Source: Deinandra increscens subsp. villosa (lineage: Eukaryota > Streptophyta > Magnoliopsida > Asterales > Asteraceae). Taken from it: 64,000 bases of DNA. Within the stretch, counting starts at the first letter, position 1; each line of letters opens with the position of its first letter. The DNA is taken from NCBI GenBank assembly GCA_039602395.1, contig JBCNJP010000268.1:1-64000 (forward strand), given 5' to 3'. The notes beneath the pieces are model-generated. The model saw only the letters and a list, made by a program, of their open reading frames with translations. It made no database searches and had not been told where the DNA came from. The position numbers and the translations under genes are program-made. Shown one piece after another: positions 1 through 12,012 of this stretch.

Positions 1-293
1 TGCCTCGGTTATAGAGGATTAGGTTATTAGAAAACGATAATCTAGACTATAACCTTAGGGGCCAAAAATAATAAACTTTATTCTTGATTTAGGTACTTGG
101 ATTTTCTCGTTGAACATTTTCTCGTGAATCTTTATCGTGGCATGTGCAACTCATCCTCGTCAGCGAAATTCTTAGACTTTATATTTGGGTTTCATCTTGG
201 GAATTCTGATTCTTATCCTTGAACATTCTCGTTGAAATGACGGGTTCGCGTAATGGTTTCCTGGACTTTGTGTAATCTGGAAGAGTGGTTATA

Positions 294-2966
294 TGTGACA
301 TCCGAGAATTCCAAGGTTAACTTCCGTTAGACAACCTCCGTTAGTTACGTTACAAGTGTTAACTTAGTAACTAATGCTTAACTAGGCCGAATACGTCCAC
401 GACCTTTGGTTGATCACCGAACCCGTCCATATGTGTTATGTGTTTATTTATTTATTTAATTATGTGCAACGTGATTTAAACGCATGATTATTATCAAAAG
501 CATGACTATTTGTTTAATTGCTTAATTGTGTATTTACGTATTTATTTATCATTAGCATGACAAATTATTTAATTGTGTGTTTATGTGATTAATCAAGTAA
601 TTAGAATGTATGCATACATGTTAATCTTGGGCTAATCACTTGCTGATCATTGGGACCCAAATCCCAATGATAAAGCCCACCAAGCCTTAGTATTTAAATG
701 AAAAATAAAACCCTAAATCCCCATTTGCATGCTCCACCACAAAACACACACACACACTCTCCATCCTCTCTCTCTCGTGAAACCAGCCACTTCTGGTCAG
801 CCGTGATCCACCAAGGATCACCGTGATCTCAGCCTTGAAGATCATCCATCGAGCTTGGAGACCCAACCGTGAGTCCCATGAACTTTTTATGCCTTTTCTT
901 TGTGTTTTCTTAAAAAGAATGTGTAAACCTTCATGGAATCGTTTGATCTTATGATATGATGCTTAGGAATGTTAGATCTAGCATAAAGACTGAAACTTTA
1001 CGTGTAAAATCATGCCATAATGAAGATTCATGCTAGTTAGGTCATTTTATGCATAAAAGTGTTCTTGGAGATTTGATGGTGAAAATCCATGTTTAAGGTG
1101 TTAAATTTGCTTGTTTAATGTTGGTAAATGTTTATGCATGCTAGATACTGAATTATATGAAGTATGGAAGCTGTTAGATTGATTTTTTGTCAAATTTACG
1201 AGTTTTCTGCGACTAGCGAAACTAACAGATTCGTTAGGCGAAACTGTAGTTTCGCAAACTGTTTGAATCTTCATCCAGCGACACTATACAGCGAAACTAT
1301 AGTGTCGCCTGCGAAACTAAGTGTATTGCTCGAACGAAACTACCGAGCGAAACAACCATAGACTCCTGAACGAAAGTTCAAATTAGTTTCGATACGAAAC
1401 TAGATAGCGAAACTGTGTCATCAGTTTCGAGCGAAACTATCTAGCGAAACTGTGCCTTATATGAACGAAAGTTCAAACCAGTTCCGAGCGAATCTATGCT
1501 AGCGAAACTGTGTCATCAGTTTCGAGCGAAACTAGCTAGCGAAACTGTGTAGCGAAACTGTGCCAGACCTAAACCCAAACTTGTGCAACTTATTTGAATG
1601 TTATGCCATGACTTACATGATTATGCAATAATGAAACATGCTTTGATTTCTGAGTAATGTGAACCCTCGTTTATGATCAACCATCGGTGTCGTGTGTCGG
1701 TATGTCGAGTCGTAGTTCCAACGTGCTATGTTATGGGCCATAGTGACGTAGTTAAAGTTTAGACACAACCTAACACCTAAGACCTTAATGTGATTATTAG
1801 GTCTTCGTTAGCAATCATAATTGGATTATTTGAAGTGTAAGCTGAGCAACCTAAGGTGAGTTTCACTAACCCGTTAATCATGAGCCCGTTTGGGTCACAA
1901 CGAATTTACTTAACGAAAAACAACGCTGACATTTTGAGGTATTGCCAAATGGGATATCTGTTATGGAAGTTGGAGCGTTTTATGGGAAGCACTTGCAACT
2001 GTCCATCCTTGGGGTTTCAAATGAAATCCGCAACCAACTGTTTAATACTTAAACTCATTTGGGATTTCAAATGAAATCCGGAACAACCATTTTGACACTT
2101 AAACTCTTTTGGGATTTCAAATGAAATCCAGAATAAACGGTTTTAATATGACTAGTGTAGGTTAAAGTCTAAACCAAATGATATCACATGATTTCTAAGG
2201 ATGCCTTAAAACTTAAAAGTCCTCAACAATTTAGTACCATTAATTTGCGAAGCGAGGGGATGTTGGGTAGATCTACTGAGGGTTTGACAAACCCTGCTTC
2301 GCGGTACACAAATGTGTAGCCAACCGGTTGGAGGCCGAACGGAGTACAATATCAGCCTATTTTAGTTGTGGGTCCCATGAGGAACACAACTGGAGGCACA
2401 AACCATCGGCAAATGCCGAACTCTGTTACGTCAGCTTTGGTACGAACTTCCTTAGTGCATGGAAACCGGATTAGCTACCCGCGATATCGGTTGACCGCTT
2501 TAATCTTTACTTAACTAGTGCATATTCAATAATTCAACGCTTGGCAATTGTTTTGCAAAACTATACTTATTTATATGTTGATACATACGCTTATGAGACC
2601 GGGCCGCTGCATGACATGCCCACTGTGAACTCACCAACCCTTAGGTTGACACTTGTGTGGTTTTCACTTTTGCAGATCGCTGAGGAGTATCCACCGGAGG
2701 TTGGCATGGCACCCGAAGTTACTTATTTCATTTTGAACTTAAATTTGGGAATTTGACCAACCATTTATGTTCTGTAATTTAAGCACGTGGTTAGTGCTAA
2801 GATACTCATGTTCTTCTTTCCGCCGTAAACTCTTAAACTGTTTTAAGATGAATGTTTGGACTTTACTCTGATTCGTTTAGTATTTGTAACTAATGGTTTT
2901 GGTCCTGGTTTGCTCGCACCCCTTAACGGTATAAACTCCGTTAGTGGTAAATTTGGGGGTGTGACA
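294..2966 (+). mobile_element. S1: solo LTR of the K1 chromovirus family
   Basis: The 2673-bp unit begins TGTGACATCCGAG and ends GGGTGTGACA, as do the LTRs of K1 (17154-19814). It is flanked by the perfect 5-bp duplication TTATA at 289-293 and 2967-2971, and nothing internal to an element lies on either side. This is the product expected when the two LTRs of a full insertion recombine and delete the interior. It differs from the K1 LTRs at many sites, so it came from an older or different subfamily member. Short reading frames inside it (near 1164, 1856 and 2541) are not conserved as proteins and I do not call them genes. Confidence 0.93.
1212..1565 (+). repeat. GCGAAACT word array inside solo LTR S1
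   Basis: The octamer AGCGAAACT, or its complement AGTTTCGC, recurs more than twenty times with irregular spacing. It often sits as face-to-face pairs such as AGTTTCGAGCGAAACT, which can fold on themselves. The same kind of array lies at the matching place in both K1 LTRs. Confidence 0.85.
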
Positions 2967-3257
2967 TTATATCTTCGGAAGGTTCTGGCTAAGGAAAGAT
3001 CTGGTATATAAGTAGTCCAAGTGACTCACCTCTCTTTCCTGGGGGTCCTTTCGAGGACATGACACTTATAGGCTAAAACATACAGTTCAAGTGATACCGT
3101 GAAACGGAATCGTAATTTTGATTAGTCAACGATGTTATTCTAATAACGTCATCTTATTATTATCTTATGCTTTTCATATCTACCTCGGATCTTTTGTTTC
3201 CTGTGATTGGATCCCACCGAATTGGCCGCTATCATCTCCCAACAAATGGATACAATC

Positions 3258-3773
3258 TGTAAGGGAATAACTTGTGGCTTGTGTATTAAATAGTTTATTG
3301 GCAGACTATTTTGAAGGCCTATGTGATAGAATAGGTGAAAATTAGTCGTGTTATGGGTATATTAGGTCACTGGGCCATTTTAGAGGTGTTTGGGCTCAAT
3401 TAGAAAGTGTTTAGAGGGAGTTTATTGGGCTTATATGGTCCAATACGGGAATGTTAAGCTAATTAGGGCAAGGAGGATGACTTGTTTGTCAAGTTGGTCA
3501 TCTCCTATAAATAGAACTCTCTAATCACTAGAATTGGTTCTTGATTGTGGGAAGGGTTCAAGGTGATTATCGAAATTCTTCATAGAGAATTTCGATCCTG
3601 TGTATTGCAACCAAGGTTTCTAATCAAGTGTTCTTCCAATCGGTTTGCGTGTTTCACTGTTTTCATTTGTTCTTCTTAATACTTTTTGATTATACTTGAA
3701 TCACTCGATTGTTTGGATTCCACACTCTCAATCGAGGTTAGATATCGCGTTCGGACCGTTTTCGGGACTTACA
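3258..3773 (+). repeat. C1 5' LTR
   Basis: It runs from TGTAAGGGAATA to GGGACTTACA, 516 bp, and matches 8588-9103 along its whole length. A TATA box lies at 3506-3513. Confidence 0.93.
3506..3513 (+). promoter_or_regulatory. TATA box of the C1 5' LTR
   Basis: TATAAATA lies about 270 bp before the end of the LTR and is kept in the 3' copy at 8836-8843. This is the usual place for the retrotransposon promoter. Confidence 0.7.
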
Positions 3774-3775
3774 AT

Positions 3776-3788
3776 TGGTATCAGAGCC
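3776..3788 (+). other. C1 primer binding site (initiator tRNA-Met)
   Basis: TGGTATCAGAGCC lies 2 bp after the LTR and is complementary to the 3' end of plant initiator tRNA-Met, the usual primer for minus-strand synthesis. Confidence 0.9.
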
Positions 3789-3959
3789 AAGAAACGCAAG
3801 TTTCGAGGCTCTCGCAATATCAGATTCAAGGTCTTGTGAACTAACGATTTGAGCTTTATTGGTGATTTTTAGTTTTTAGCACACTCGAAAGTATTTTTGC
3901 AGGTTTGGACGCAAAACAGGAGTTCTCGTGGTGATTTGCATGTGTTTTGAGCACTTTTT

Positions 3960-4400
3960 GATCCGCACAACAGCTTTTTGATCGACCTTTCGATCAAAAA
4001 GTCTTTTCTATCGCTTTCCTGTGATCGAGAAAGACCCCTCGTGTCTTTTCGATCATTTGTCTCCAGTCAGAAAGTCCCTTTTTGAGGCTTTTCGATCGGC
4101 CAAACAGCTTTACGATCAGCCAACCAGCTTTTCGATCAGATACTGTGGCTAGTCCCTGTTCACTCTGATCGAAAAGTATACTTTTCGACTAGTCATAGGC
4201 TTTTCAATTGAGCCAAAACTCTGCCCGATCAAAAAGTCCATTTTTCGATCAAAAAGTCCACTTTTCGATCAAAAAGTCCACTTTTCGATCAAAAAGTCCA
4301 CTTTTCGATTAAGAAGTCCACTTTTCGATCAAGAAGTCCACTTTTCGATCAAAAGTCCACTTTTTGATCCATTCAGTTTTTTGATCGAAAACCCTCTTTT
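3960..4400 (+). repeat. CGATC/AAAAG word array in the C1 leader, with a 20-bp tandem block
   Basis: The leader is packed with TTTCGATC and GATCGAAAAG words in both orientations. From about 4226 to 4369 they form a regular tandem array of seven copies of a 20-bp unit (CGATCAAAAAGTCCACTTTT), the last ones with small changes. Short self-complementary pairs (TTTTCGATCAAAA) are frequent. Confidence 0.88.
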
Positions 4401-4525
4401 CGGTAATAATAAAAAAAAATCTCATTTCCGAACCTGACTTTCCGATCCTGTTGAGACTTTTTGATCCACCATTTTCAATCCGATCTGATCAAATCAATTC
4501 CCATGTCATTCAATCAAAGACATTC

Positions 4526-6397
4526 ATGGCATCCTTTCTACCAGGTAATTCTGTATCTACCAGCAACAATGAGGTATGTTCTAACCCTAAATGCCAAATT
4601 ACAATTAATGAATCTCAAGACTGGCAACGTAAGTTCTTTAATGAAACGTTAAATCGTGAACTATCTGATAGAGACCTGCGAGAGTACAAAGGTAGGAGTA
4701 AAACATTAAGTGAAAAACTAGAAGCTGCCAAAGTCGATATTAAGAATCTTCAAAGGCAATTGAGTGATAAAACTACATATCTTAGAATTGCTAATGAAGA
4801 AATTGACACATTAAAATCTGAAGTTGAACAACTTAAAGCCAAATTAGAAACATCACAAACCAAAGTTAAACGAAATGATAAAATTGTGTCAGAAATGATG
4901 AAGGCTAGTCCTCTTTTCTATAACACAGATGCTCGAATGCGACATCTAAAAGCCAACTCTGGTTTGGGTCTCGGTACTGAGGTAAAAGATGAAAAATACA
5001 CTCATACAGTACCGATGCCTTTGAGGCATGAAATGATCTCAGACTATGAGTGTCCAAAGACCTCCTTAGAAGCTAAGGCTGAAATAGAAAAGAAACTTGC
5101 TGCATGCCCCATTAAAATTTCTGCTCCTGTTTCTAACACTACTAACAGTTCCACTTGTTGTGCAGATAAAGATAATAAAGAAGCAGGGGTAGTGGATAGC
5201 AAGGAGTCTTCTGAGAGTTCCAGTTCTAATGATTTTCACAAAAATTTTAATTTTGAAAAACTTGAATCGTCTGTTCAGTCTGAGTCCACAACTTCTGAGT
5301 CTGTTTTGTTTGCAAAATCGTCTGATTGTGGTGTGTTTACTTTTGGTAAATGTGATGCTAAAGCTGTGAAACCCTTAAGAACTGTTAAAATTTTAAGAAG
5401 GGATAAGGGACCACAGGTTGCTGGTCCCAAACTCACAAATGGTGGGGTGATGGGTGTGAAACCTACTGAAAATAAGAATGACTGTCATGACCAAAATGTG
5501 CAGAAAGTGCGGGACCTTAGACCTCATGATTTTGTCCCGTACCCAGAAATCAATTCTGCATATTACCAGTTTAAGCCGGTTCAGCGGGAGTACATTTTAA
5601 CCACAAAGCCCCATGGTAAAACCCATTGGATCCACAAAAATTTTTCAAAACCAACTTGGATTTCCACTGGGCGTAACCAACCACAGGCTCCCGCATACCC
5701 AAAGAAACAATCTTGCCATGTCTGTGGTAGATCAGGACACGTGGCAAGAAACTGTTTATACCGGCCTTATAAACCCTATTATCCCAAAAGGGTTCATCAG
5801 AGACCCAGTCCAAGGACCAAAAAACAAAGTGACCCAACTTCAAGGCCCGATCCATGAAAACCCAAGGTGCAGAAACAAGCACCTCAGAGTCACAAAGTAC
5901 AGCAGAAACCCAAGGCTCCTAAGCAACGGCCAAAGACCATTTTTAAAGAAAACAAAGCATCTCAGAAATTTGTTAAAACAACTTGGAGACCAAAATCTGT
6001 TAAATCCCCAAAAGCAGTTTTCAAATCTGTTTCAAAATCACCCATCCATCCAAATCCAGTTGGTTCAGCTAAATCAAATGGTTTGAGGAAGGATGACAGG
6101 TGGAATGTTTCAAAAGTGGTAAACCTGTCTTTCAAGCCTACTGGAGTGTATAAAAAACACTCCAAACAGTTTCAAGAGGTAAAATTTCTAAATAAAAATG
6201 AAACTAAAAATTCACCACCGAGAAAACCACAGGTTTTTGGGAAAGAAAATCACCAACCCAGAGATGTCAACAAAAAGGACATTCTCAGTCCAACCAAGGC
6301 AGCCACACCCCCAATCCCTGATGTTACCAAGGGAATGTTTTTAAAAGAAATTTCTTTCACCGACTCTTTAGGTATACCTAGAACCACAATGGCCTAG
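4526..6397 (+). pseudogene. C1 gag, coiled coil plus CCHC knuckle, one internal stop
   Basis: This is the structural protein that would coat element RNA. The frame is open from upstream. I take the ATG at 4526 as start because the preceding codons are leader repeats. A helical, charged segment from about 4630 to 4900 has heptad-like spacing and is probably a coiled coil. A serine-rich linker follows. A CCHC zinc knuckle (CHVCGRSGHVARNC) lies at about 5715-5756. A TGA at 5855-5857 breaks the frame, but the same frame continues as a basic, lysine- and proline-rich tail to the TAG at 6395-6397. The N-terminal capsid-type domain usual in copia gag (as in C3) is not visible, so this gag may be truncated. 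No protease follows. Confidence 0.8.
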
Positions 6398-8572
6398 GTA
6401 CTTATGGCTAATTGATCTCTCACCTTGTGCAGGAACAGTCAAGGAGGACTTCCATTAACTTATTTGTTTTTGAAAGTGATTGTTCTAGGCACAAGATAGA
6501 AGGCGTCTCTCAACTACAGACATACAGATTTTCAATAGTAGGGATGTTCTTCTGGTAAGAGGTAAATCTAGTGAAATCAACAAGGTATCGTCTTGATTGT
6601 TTGTTTCTTGGCTAATTTGATGTGAAGTCTGGTAGTGCATTAAATAAAACCCATTTTTGAAATTTTTCAAAAGATAAACTTTGAAGGTTAACTTGGCCAA
6701 TTGTGTTTAGTGAGTCGATGTTTAGTGATGTGTCAGTGTGTTCAAGTCAAAAAAAAAAAGGAAAAGAAAAAATGTGTGTTGTTATTAAAAATCAAAAAGC
6801 AAGGAGAAGAATAGAAAATATGAAATTGTTGACCCCTCAAAATTAAATTGTATTTTTTAATTTTTAATCTTTTGTTTCCTTTAGAAGGTGGGAAGTGAAA
6901 TAAATTTCCGTCTTGGAGATGGCTGACACGCGTAAAAAAAAGGCAGACATGAAAGACATGATCCATGGTGATATGTTGGTAGGCTCGGCTCTTTAATCTG
7001 AAAAGGTATGCGTTACACACTTAAAGATAACGTATGGCAGTTTGTTGGGTAACAGCACTTAGGTTAATTGCATTTCTATTTGACTACATGTTCAAGTTCC
7101 TGATACACACGCTTCTCTCCAAGAGTGTGAAATTGAGCTCAAAAAGTCGGTGTCCCCTCTGCTTTGCGTGAGGAATGACCTGGGGATGCTTCGCATGTAT
7201 GTAAGGCTCTCCTCTGCTTTGCGTGAGCAATGACCTGGAGTTGTCCATATATACGTACTTCTAGATCATCTAAAATTAAAAAAAAATTAATTAAAAATAA
7301 TATACACCTAAAAGATGCCAAAGAGCACATCAAAAGAGACCCTCAAGAGTCCAAAACCCTCAGCCTTTTTCACTGATGAGAACATTATCAAAAATTCAGT
7401 TGACTTGTATATTATACCGAAAAAATCTATGTGATCTGTTCTTTCTCTTCTCAACCAAGTCTCGAGCTCAGTTTCAAACTTCTGGTTTAGGTTGTGAAAA
7501 TATGTGGTAGGGAATTTATATGCTTGATAGTGTGCAATAACATGTACCTAGGATTTGTTGAAACCCACTTGCTGTTTATAACTAATGCACCTTAAAAGAT
7601 AATAAAAAGAGAAACAACCTGAATAAGAAAAGGGTTTGAGTTTAAAGTGGATCAGTATATTGGCAATCACCTGGACGTGTTCGAGTAACAGAAGCTGAAA
7701 AGGGTTCCTTGGTCAGATTCATACGGTTTGATCCCAAATAACACCTTCTCATTTAGTAATTTGGTATGTTTTTTTTAGTTATCTTAAGTTTTTATTGTTT
7801 ATTTTTCAACAATGGCCAGGTTAATTTAAAGGTTTTAATAAGTTTTTATGGGTTTTGTGCAAGAAAGTATCACCCGTCCAGAATCTCAGGGGGAGAAAAT
7901 GTGAAGTGAGTCATTGGGTTCAGGGGAAGTATTTAAAGGAAACCCGTAATTAATGTTAGGGTTTGTGTTAAATTATGTCGATCTCCTGCTAACCCAGTAA
8001 CCAGTCATCATTTGCTGGTTAGTGTTTGTTCCATGTTGTGCATGACAGGTTAAGTGGAAAAGAGAACTCATGGACAAGAAGGTCAAGGACTCAGTTGACC
8101 AAAGAAAGAACTCTACTACTGATTAAGTTGAAGAACCAGCCGGAAAAGGACTTACCCTATGCTTAGGGGAAGTTTGTTGGTTGTTCAAGTAAAGCTTCCA
8201 AAGACTCAAAAGACACTGCTCGCATGTTGAGGGGAAGCTAGATGACGTCAGTTCAAGATCTACATTCAAGAATGCCAAAACAGAGGTTTCAAAATTTATC
8301 CTCTGAAGTTAATGTCAAGTCAAGACAGTTACTACTGACTCAGCAAGGACTCCACATTTTCCAAGAAGAAGCAAGTATTTGAGAATCCTCCTCTCATTAC
8401 GTGTTTATCATTTGAAGTTCAAGCTGATGCTGATTAAGAGAGAGAGCCATCAAACATCCCACATGCTGCCCAATAAAGATTGTAAAAGAAAAGAATCTTC
8501 ATCAACCCATGTTCAAGCCAAGGAGAAGACTGCAAGTCTGAAGATTAAAAGTAGAAGACATTTAATATCACA
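6398..8572 (+). other. C1 3' non-coding region
   Basis: There is no convincing gene in 2.2 kb. It holds an A-rich stretch at 6748-6770, two direct copies of CCTCTGCTTTGCGTGAG 55 bp apart (7156 and 7211), and a purine run CAGGGGGAGAAAA near 7888 that looks like a second, internal polypurine tract. Pol would normally occupy this place. Confidence 0.6.
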
Positions 8573-8587
8573 AGCCAAGGGGAATAT
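8573..8587 (+). other. C1 polypurine tract
   Basis: The purine-rich AAGCCAAGGGGAATA directly abuts the 3' LTR and would prime plus-strand synthesis. Confidence 0.65.
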
Positions 8588-9103
8588 TGTAAGGGAATAA
8601 TTTGTGGCTTGTGTATTAAATAGTTTATTGGCGGACTATTTTGAAGGCCTATGTGATAGAATAGGTGAAAATTAGTTGTGTTGTGGGTATATTAGGTCAC
8701 TGGGTCATTTTAGAGGTGTTTGGGCTCAATTAGAAAGTGTTTAGAGGGAGTTTATTGGGCTTATATGGTCCAATACGGGAATTTTAAGCTAATTAGGGCA
8801 AGGAGGATGACTTATTTGTCAAGTTGGTCATCTCCTATAAATAGAACTCTCTAATCACTAGAATAGGTTCTTGATTGTGGGAAGGGTTCAAGGTGATTAT
8901 CGAAATTCTTCATAGAGAATTTCGATCCTGTGTATTGCAACCAAGGTTTCTAATCAAGTGTTCTTCCATTCGGTTTGCGTGTTTAACTATTTTCAATTGT
9001 TCTTCTTAATACTTTTCGATTATACTTGAATCACTCGATTGTTTGGATTCCACACTCTCAATCGAGGTTAGATATCGCGTTCGGACCGTTTTCGGGACTT
9101 ACA
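8588..9103 (+). repeat. C1 3' LTR
   Basis: It is 516 bp, the same length as the 5' LTR, with about 14 differences by eye. It is followed at once by the CAATC duplication and the resumed gag of H1. Confidence 0.93.
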
Positions 9104-9108
9104 CAATC

Positions 9109-10229
9109 CTTCCCAACATGGTCAACCAGCTCAATGAAACCATTCAAACCCGAACCATCGTACGCACTAATGAAAATGGAGAGGGGTCTAACCCTGGTGG
9201 AGCCGAAAGCTCATACAAACTATTTACGGCTTCTAAGCCCACTGAATTTGCTGGAACCGAAGGGGCGACAGGTTTCCTCCAATGGTTCGAGAAAACGGAA
9301 GCTACGCTAAACATGTGCAATTGTCCCGAAGCTCAATGGGTCAAGTATGCATCTAGTACTTTCATAAAAGGGGCTCTAACTTGGTGGAATACCCATATAA
9401 GAGCCAAGACTCGCGAGGTTCTTCATGATTTGACTTGGGATACGTTCAAGACTTTGTTAACAGAGGAGTTTTGTCCAAGGTCAGAAATGAGGAATTTAGA
9501 GGCCGAGTTCATGGGTCTCACTATGAAAGGAGCTGATCATCTCGGTTCCAAGAGCTCGCTTTGCTTGTCCCTCACTCGGTGACTCCTGAACAAACGGCGA
9601 TCGACTACTACATCGATGCCCTTCTCGAGGCGATGCGTATAGTTATGATATCTGTGAACCCTACCACTCTCTCAGCTACCATCAAGTTGGCTGGAACTCT
9701 GACAACTGAAATGGTCAAGACTAGGGTACTAAAACAGGAAACCATTAAACACAAAGATGATTGTGGGTCAAGTTCAAGCAACATCAAGTCTAATAACAAA
9801 AAGAGAAAAATGGACACTCGAAACTATTCATTGGTTACTCCTACTGTTCCCGTGAAAGTTGTGGCTCCAACCAACACTATTGCCACCAAACCGAATTACA
9901 AGGGTCCAAATCCTTTGTGCTCCACCTGTAGCTATCACAATTCCTCTGGCATGCAATGCCGCAAGTGTACCAAGTGTGGAAGATTCGGGCACTTAGCTGA
10001 AGTATGTAGGACTGTTCCAGTAGGAATAAATCAAACCCTGGAAGTTGTACCCGATCCATACAACAACTTTAACCGTGCTTGTTACCAATGCGGGAGTCCT
10101 AATCACTTCAGGAATCAATGTCCCAATTTGACTCACAACAATCAAGCCACCCGAGGTCGAGTTTTTATGCTCGGGGCACCTGAAGCTTGTCCGGACCCAA
10201 ACGTCGTTACGACAAACACTGATAGTTGA
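9109..10229 (+). pseudogene. H1 gag, retrotransposon-gag domain and two zinc knuckles, frameshifted
   Basis: This is the nucleocapsid precursor of H1. Its first residues are encoded at about 3186-3257, before the C1 insertion, and the frame resumes at 9109. The core has the plant gypsy gag pattern: FLQWFEKTEATLNMCNC, then ALTWWN, then EFCPRSEMRNLE. A small deletion just after 9540 shifts the frame, and the rest is read from about 9550 to 10229. The C-terminus carries a knuckle-like CRKCTKCGRFGHLAEVC and a clear CCHC (CYQCGSPNHFRNQC). The protein then reads GRVFMLGAPEA and PNVV, which in related elements leads directly into protease. Here it stops after five more codons, so pol was lost at the gag-protease border. 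Confidence 0.82.
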
Positions 10230-11668
10230 ATATCTTCAAATATGAAATTCCTCGAGTTATTCGCAAACATCGACGACTGATTTTTTACCTACGTCATATT
10301 AGTCAGTTATCGTTGAATAATTGTTAGACTGATTTTTCATACACTTTGTTAAGTTTAATTTTGCCTGGTCGATTGACTTTTGCCATGAATAAAACCTGGT
10401 TTCTTATGTTAATCATACATGAATCTTGTTAGATTAATTATCCATGTACCTTATTAGCATGACTTTGCAAGAACCTTGAGTGAATCTTACTAGTTTGATC
10501 ATCCCGTTTATCACACTGGTATTTACTAGAAGGGTAGTATCGGTAGACGACTAGTACGCCTCTAAAATACCAAAGGTGTGGTGGGTTAGCTGGGGTGGGT
10601 TAGCTGCGGTACACCCTATATATAAGCACTGATGGTGTTTTGGAAGTGAGACTAAGAATCGCACCGAGGACAAGCCCTAGCACGGTTATATACTTTATTG
10701 ACATCCATTAAATGGGAACTTGACGTTCCACTACGATAACCATCTATTTGTGAATTTATATACACTTCATTGACATTTCATTACATATGAACTTGGATTA
10801 TTTCATGAACATGCTTGCATTTCCTTAAACATAGCTACACATGACTTATTACCTGTGAGTGTTAACTATTTGGTTTCTCATGAACATTATTTGTGCGTGA
10901 AACAACTATGATTTAGGAGTTTTAAGTTTTATATTGACCCCCACACAACAAGGCAAGCTATGCGGAATATGCAACGAACGATTAATTGCAGGTGCACACG
11001 TTATTATAACATTCGGTGCATGTGAATCATAGTAAGTCTTATTGTGTGACACGGTATGGAATCTAGGGTGATTTTGGATAACGAGACGAATAAGATATGA
11101 CAAGGGCATGGTGGATAAGCCGCTGGTACATCCTATATATAAGTGTTATTGTCATGTCGTCAAGAGTAACGTTATTCGGGTCACTAAAAGTTCTGTGTTA
11201 TTGACCTTGACCTATTGTTGGTATTAACTCTTTAGCATAATTTTATACCTTATGTATCACAAGTCTTTATTTATTATATAACCCAGTAATCAATAATGGT
11301 CATACTAGTGAGCTTTGATACTGTCTGATATTTATTGACCACTACAAACCAATCACCAAAACTTACAGAATACTACAAAACTCTAGAGATGCAACCCATT
11401 TTTTTAGAAACTCAAACTTTGCATGGGTAAACTCTTCCTTAAGCAACTCAATCATCTATCATCACGCACTCTCAATTCTAGATACACAAACATTTCTCGC
11501 GTGAATGTTCATTACTTGTGACTTGTCGAAATAGTCGCCACACAAACCCGATCATTCATCCCCACACAACTCCTTAGAACAAGGCATGACTTGTACATTT
11601 TGACAATTCTATGTATTCCTAGTTTATCCAACAGTTTTCCTTGCGTAAGTTACAGGACGGAATTTCTT
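10230..11668 (+). other. H1 3' non-coding region with duplicated TATA-containing motif
   Basis: I see no gene here. Two diverged direct copies of GGTACAYCCTATATATAAG lie at 10608-10626 and 11125-11143, each after a GGT-rich stretch. They could be cryptic promoters or traces of an internal duplication. Confidence 0.55.
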
Positions 11669-11682
11669 TAAGTAGGGGAGAC
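11669..11682 (+). other. H1 polypurine tract
   Basis: TAAGTAGGGGAGAC directly precedes TGTAACA, the likely first bases of the H1 3' LTR. Confidence 0.6.
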
Positions 11683-11990
11683 TGTAACAATCGTGAAATT
11701 TCAATTATAAATAAAAGCTTTGAGTTTAAATTTATTTAATTTTTGTAATTATTATTTTTTTATTTATGTAAATTAAACTTTTGTTATTTGAATTGAATAA
11801 TAATTTATTTAAATTAAATTCTAATACTCACTTGTTTATTTGAATGAATTACACATTCTAAATTATAGTATTTACTCTTTCGAATTAATTTATGTTAGTT
11901 GAAATTACATCGCCTAAACAAATCCTCGTTTTCTTAAAAATAAACTTTATCAACTTATTTTTAAGAAAAATAAAACATCGAAAATACTAA
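11683..11990 (+). repeat. H1 3' LTR, start only
   Basis: The sequence is AT-rich and begins TGTAACAATCGTG just after the polypurine tract. No matching 5' copy is in the window, so its length is unknown. It appears to be cut where C2 begins, at about 11990-12012. Confidence 0.5.
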
Positions 11991-12012
11991 TTTAAATCTA
12001 CTTTGCTTATTT

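Larger units (their letters stand above)
3258..9103 (+). mobile_element. C1: complete copia-like gag-only element (TR-GAG type)
   Basis: C1 is 5846 bp long with two 516-bp LTRs and a perfect CAATC duplication at 3253-3257 and 9104-9108. It has an initiator-tRNA-Met primer site just inside the 5' LTR and a purine-rich tract before the 3' LTR. The only coding region is a long gag with a coiled coil and one CCHC zinc knuckle. The LTRs differ at roughly 14 sites (about 2.7%), so the insertion is moderately old. It landed inside the gag of H1. Without pol it could move only with enzymes supplied by another element. The long coiled-coil gag suggests descent from a SIRE-like copia lineage, which is inference. 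Confidence 0.9.
1..11990 (+). mobile_element. H1: old Ty3/gypsy element, gag-only, split by two insertions
   Basis: Removing the two later insertions, each bounded by a perfect 5-bp duplication, joins 1-293, 2972-3257 and 9109 onward into one element. It reads leader, gag with two zinc knuckles, about 1.4 kb of non-coding DNA, a polypurine tract and the start of a 3' LTR. No protease, reverse transcriptase, RNase H or integrase is present: gag stops where protease would begin. Its 5' LTR must lie left of the window, or in 1-293, where I cannot recognise it. Positions 1-293 and 2972-3185 show no coding signal. The right edge near 11990 is approximate because copia remnant C2 abuts it. Confidence 0.7.

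Noticed and set aside
5855..5857. The TGA in C1 gag as programmed read-through
   Set aside because: The context TGA-AAACCC is not a known leaky motif. A single C-to-T change of CGA explains it.
3258..9103. C1 as a host gene with coiled coil and zinc knuckle
   Set aside because: LTRs, primer site, polypurine tract and target duplication show it is a retroelement gag.
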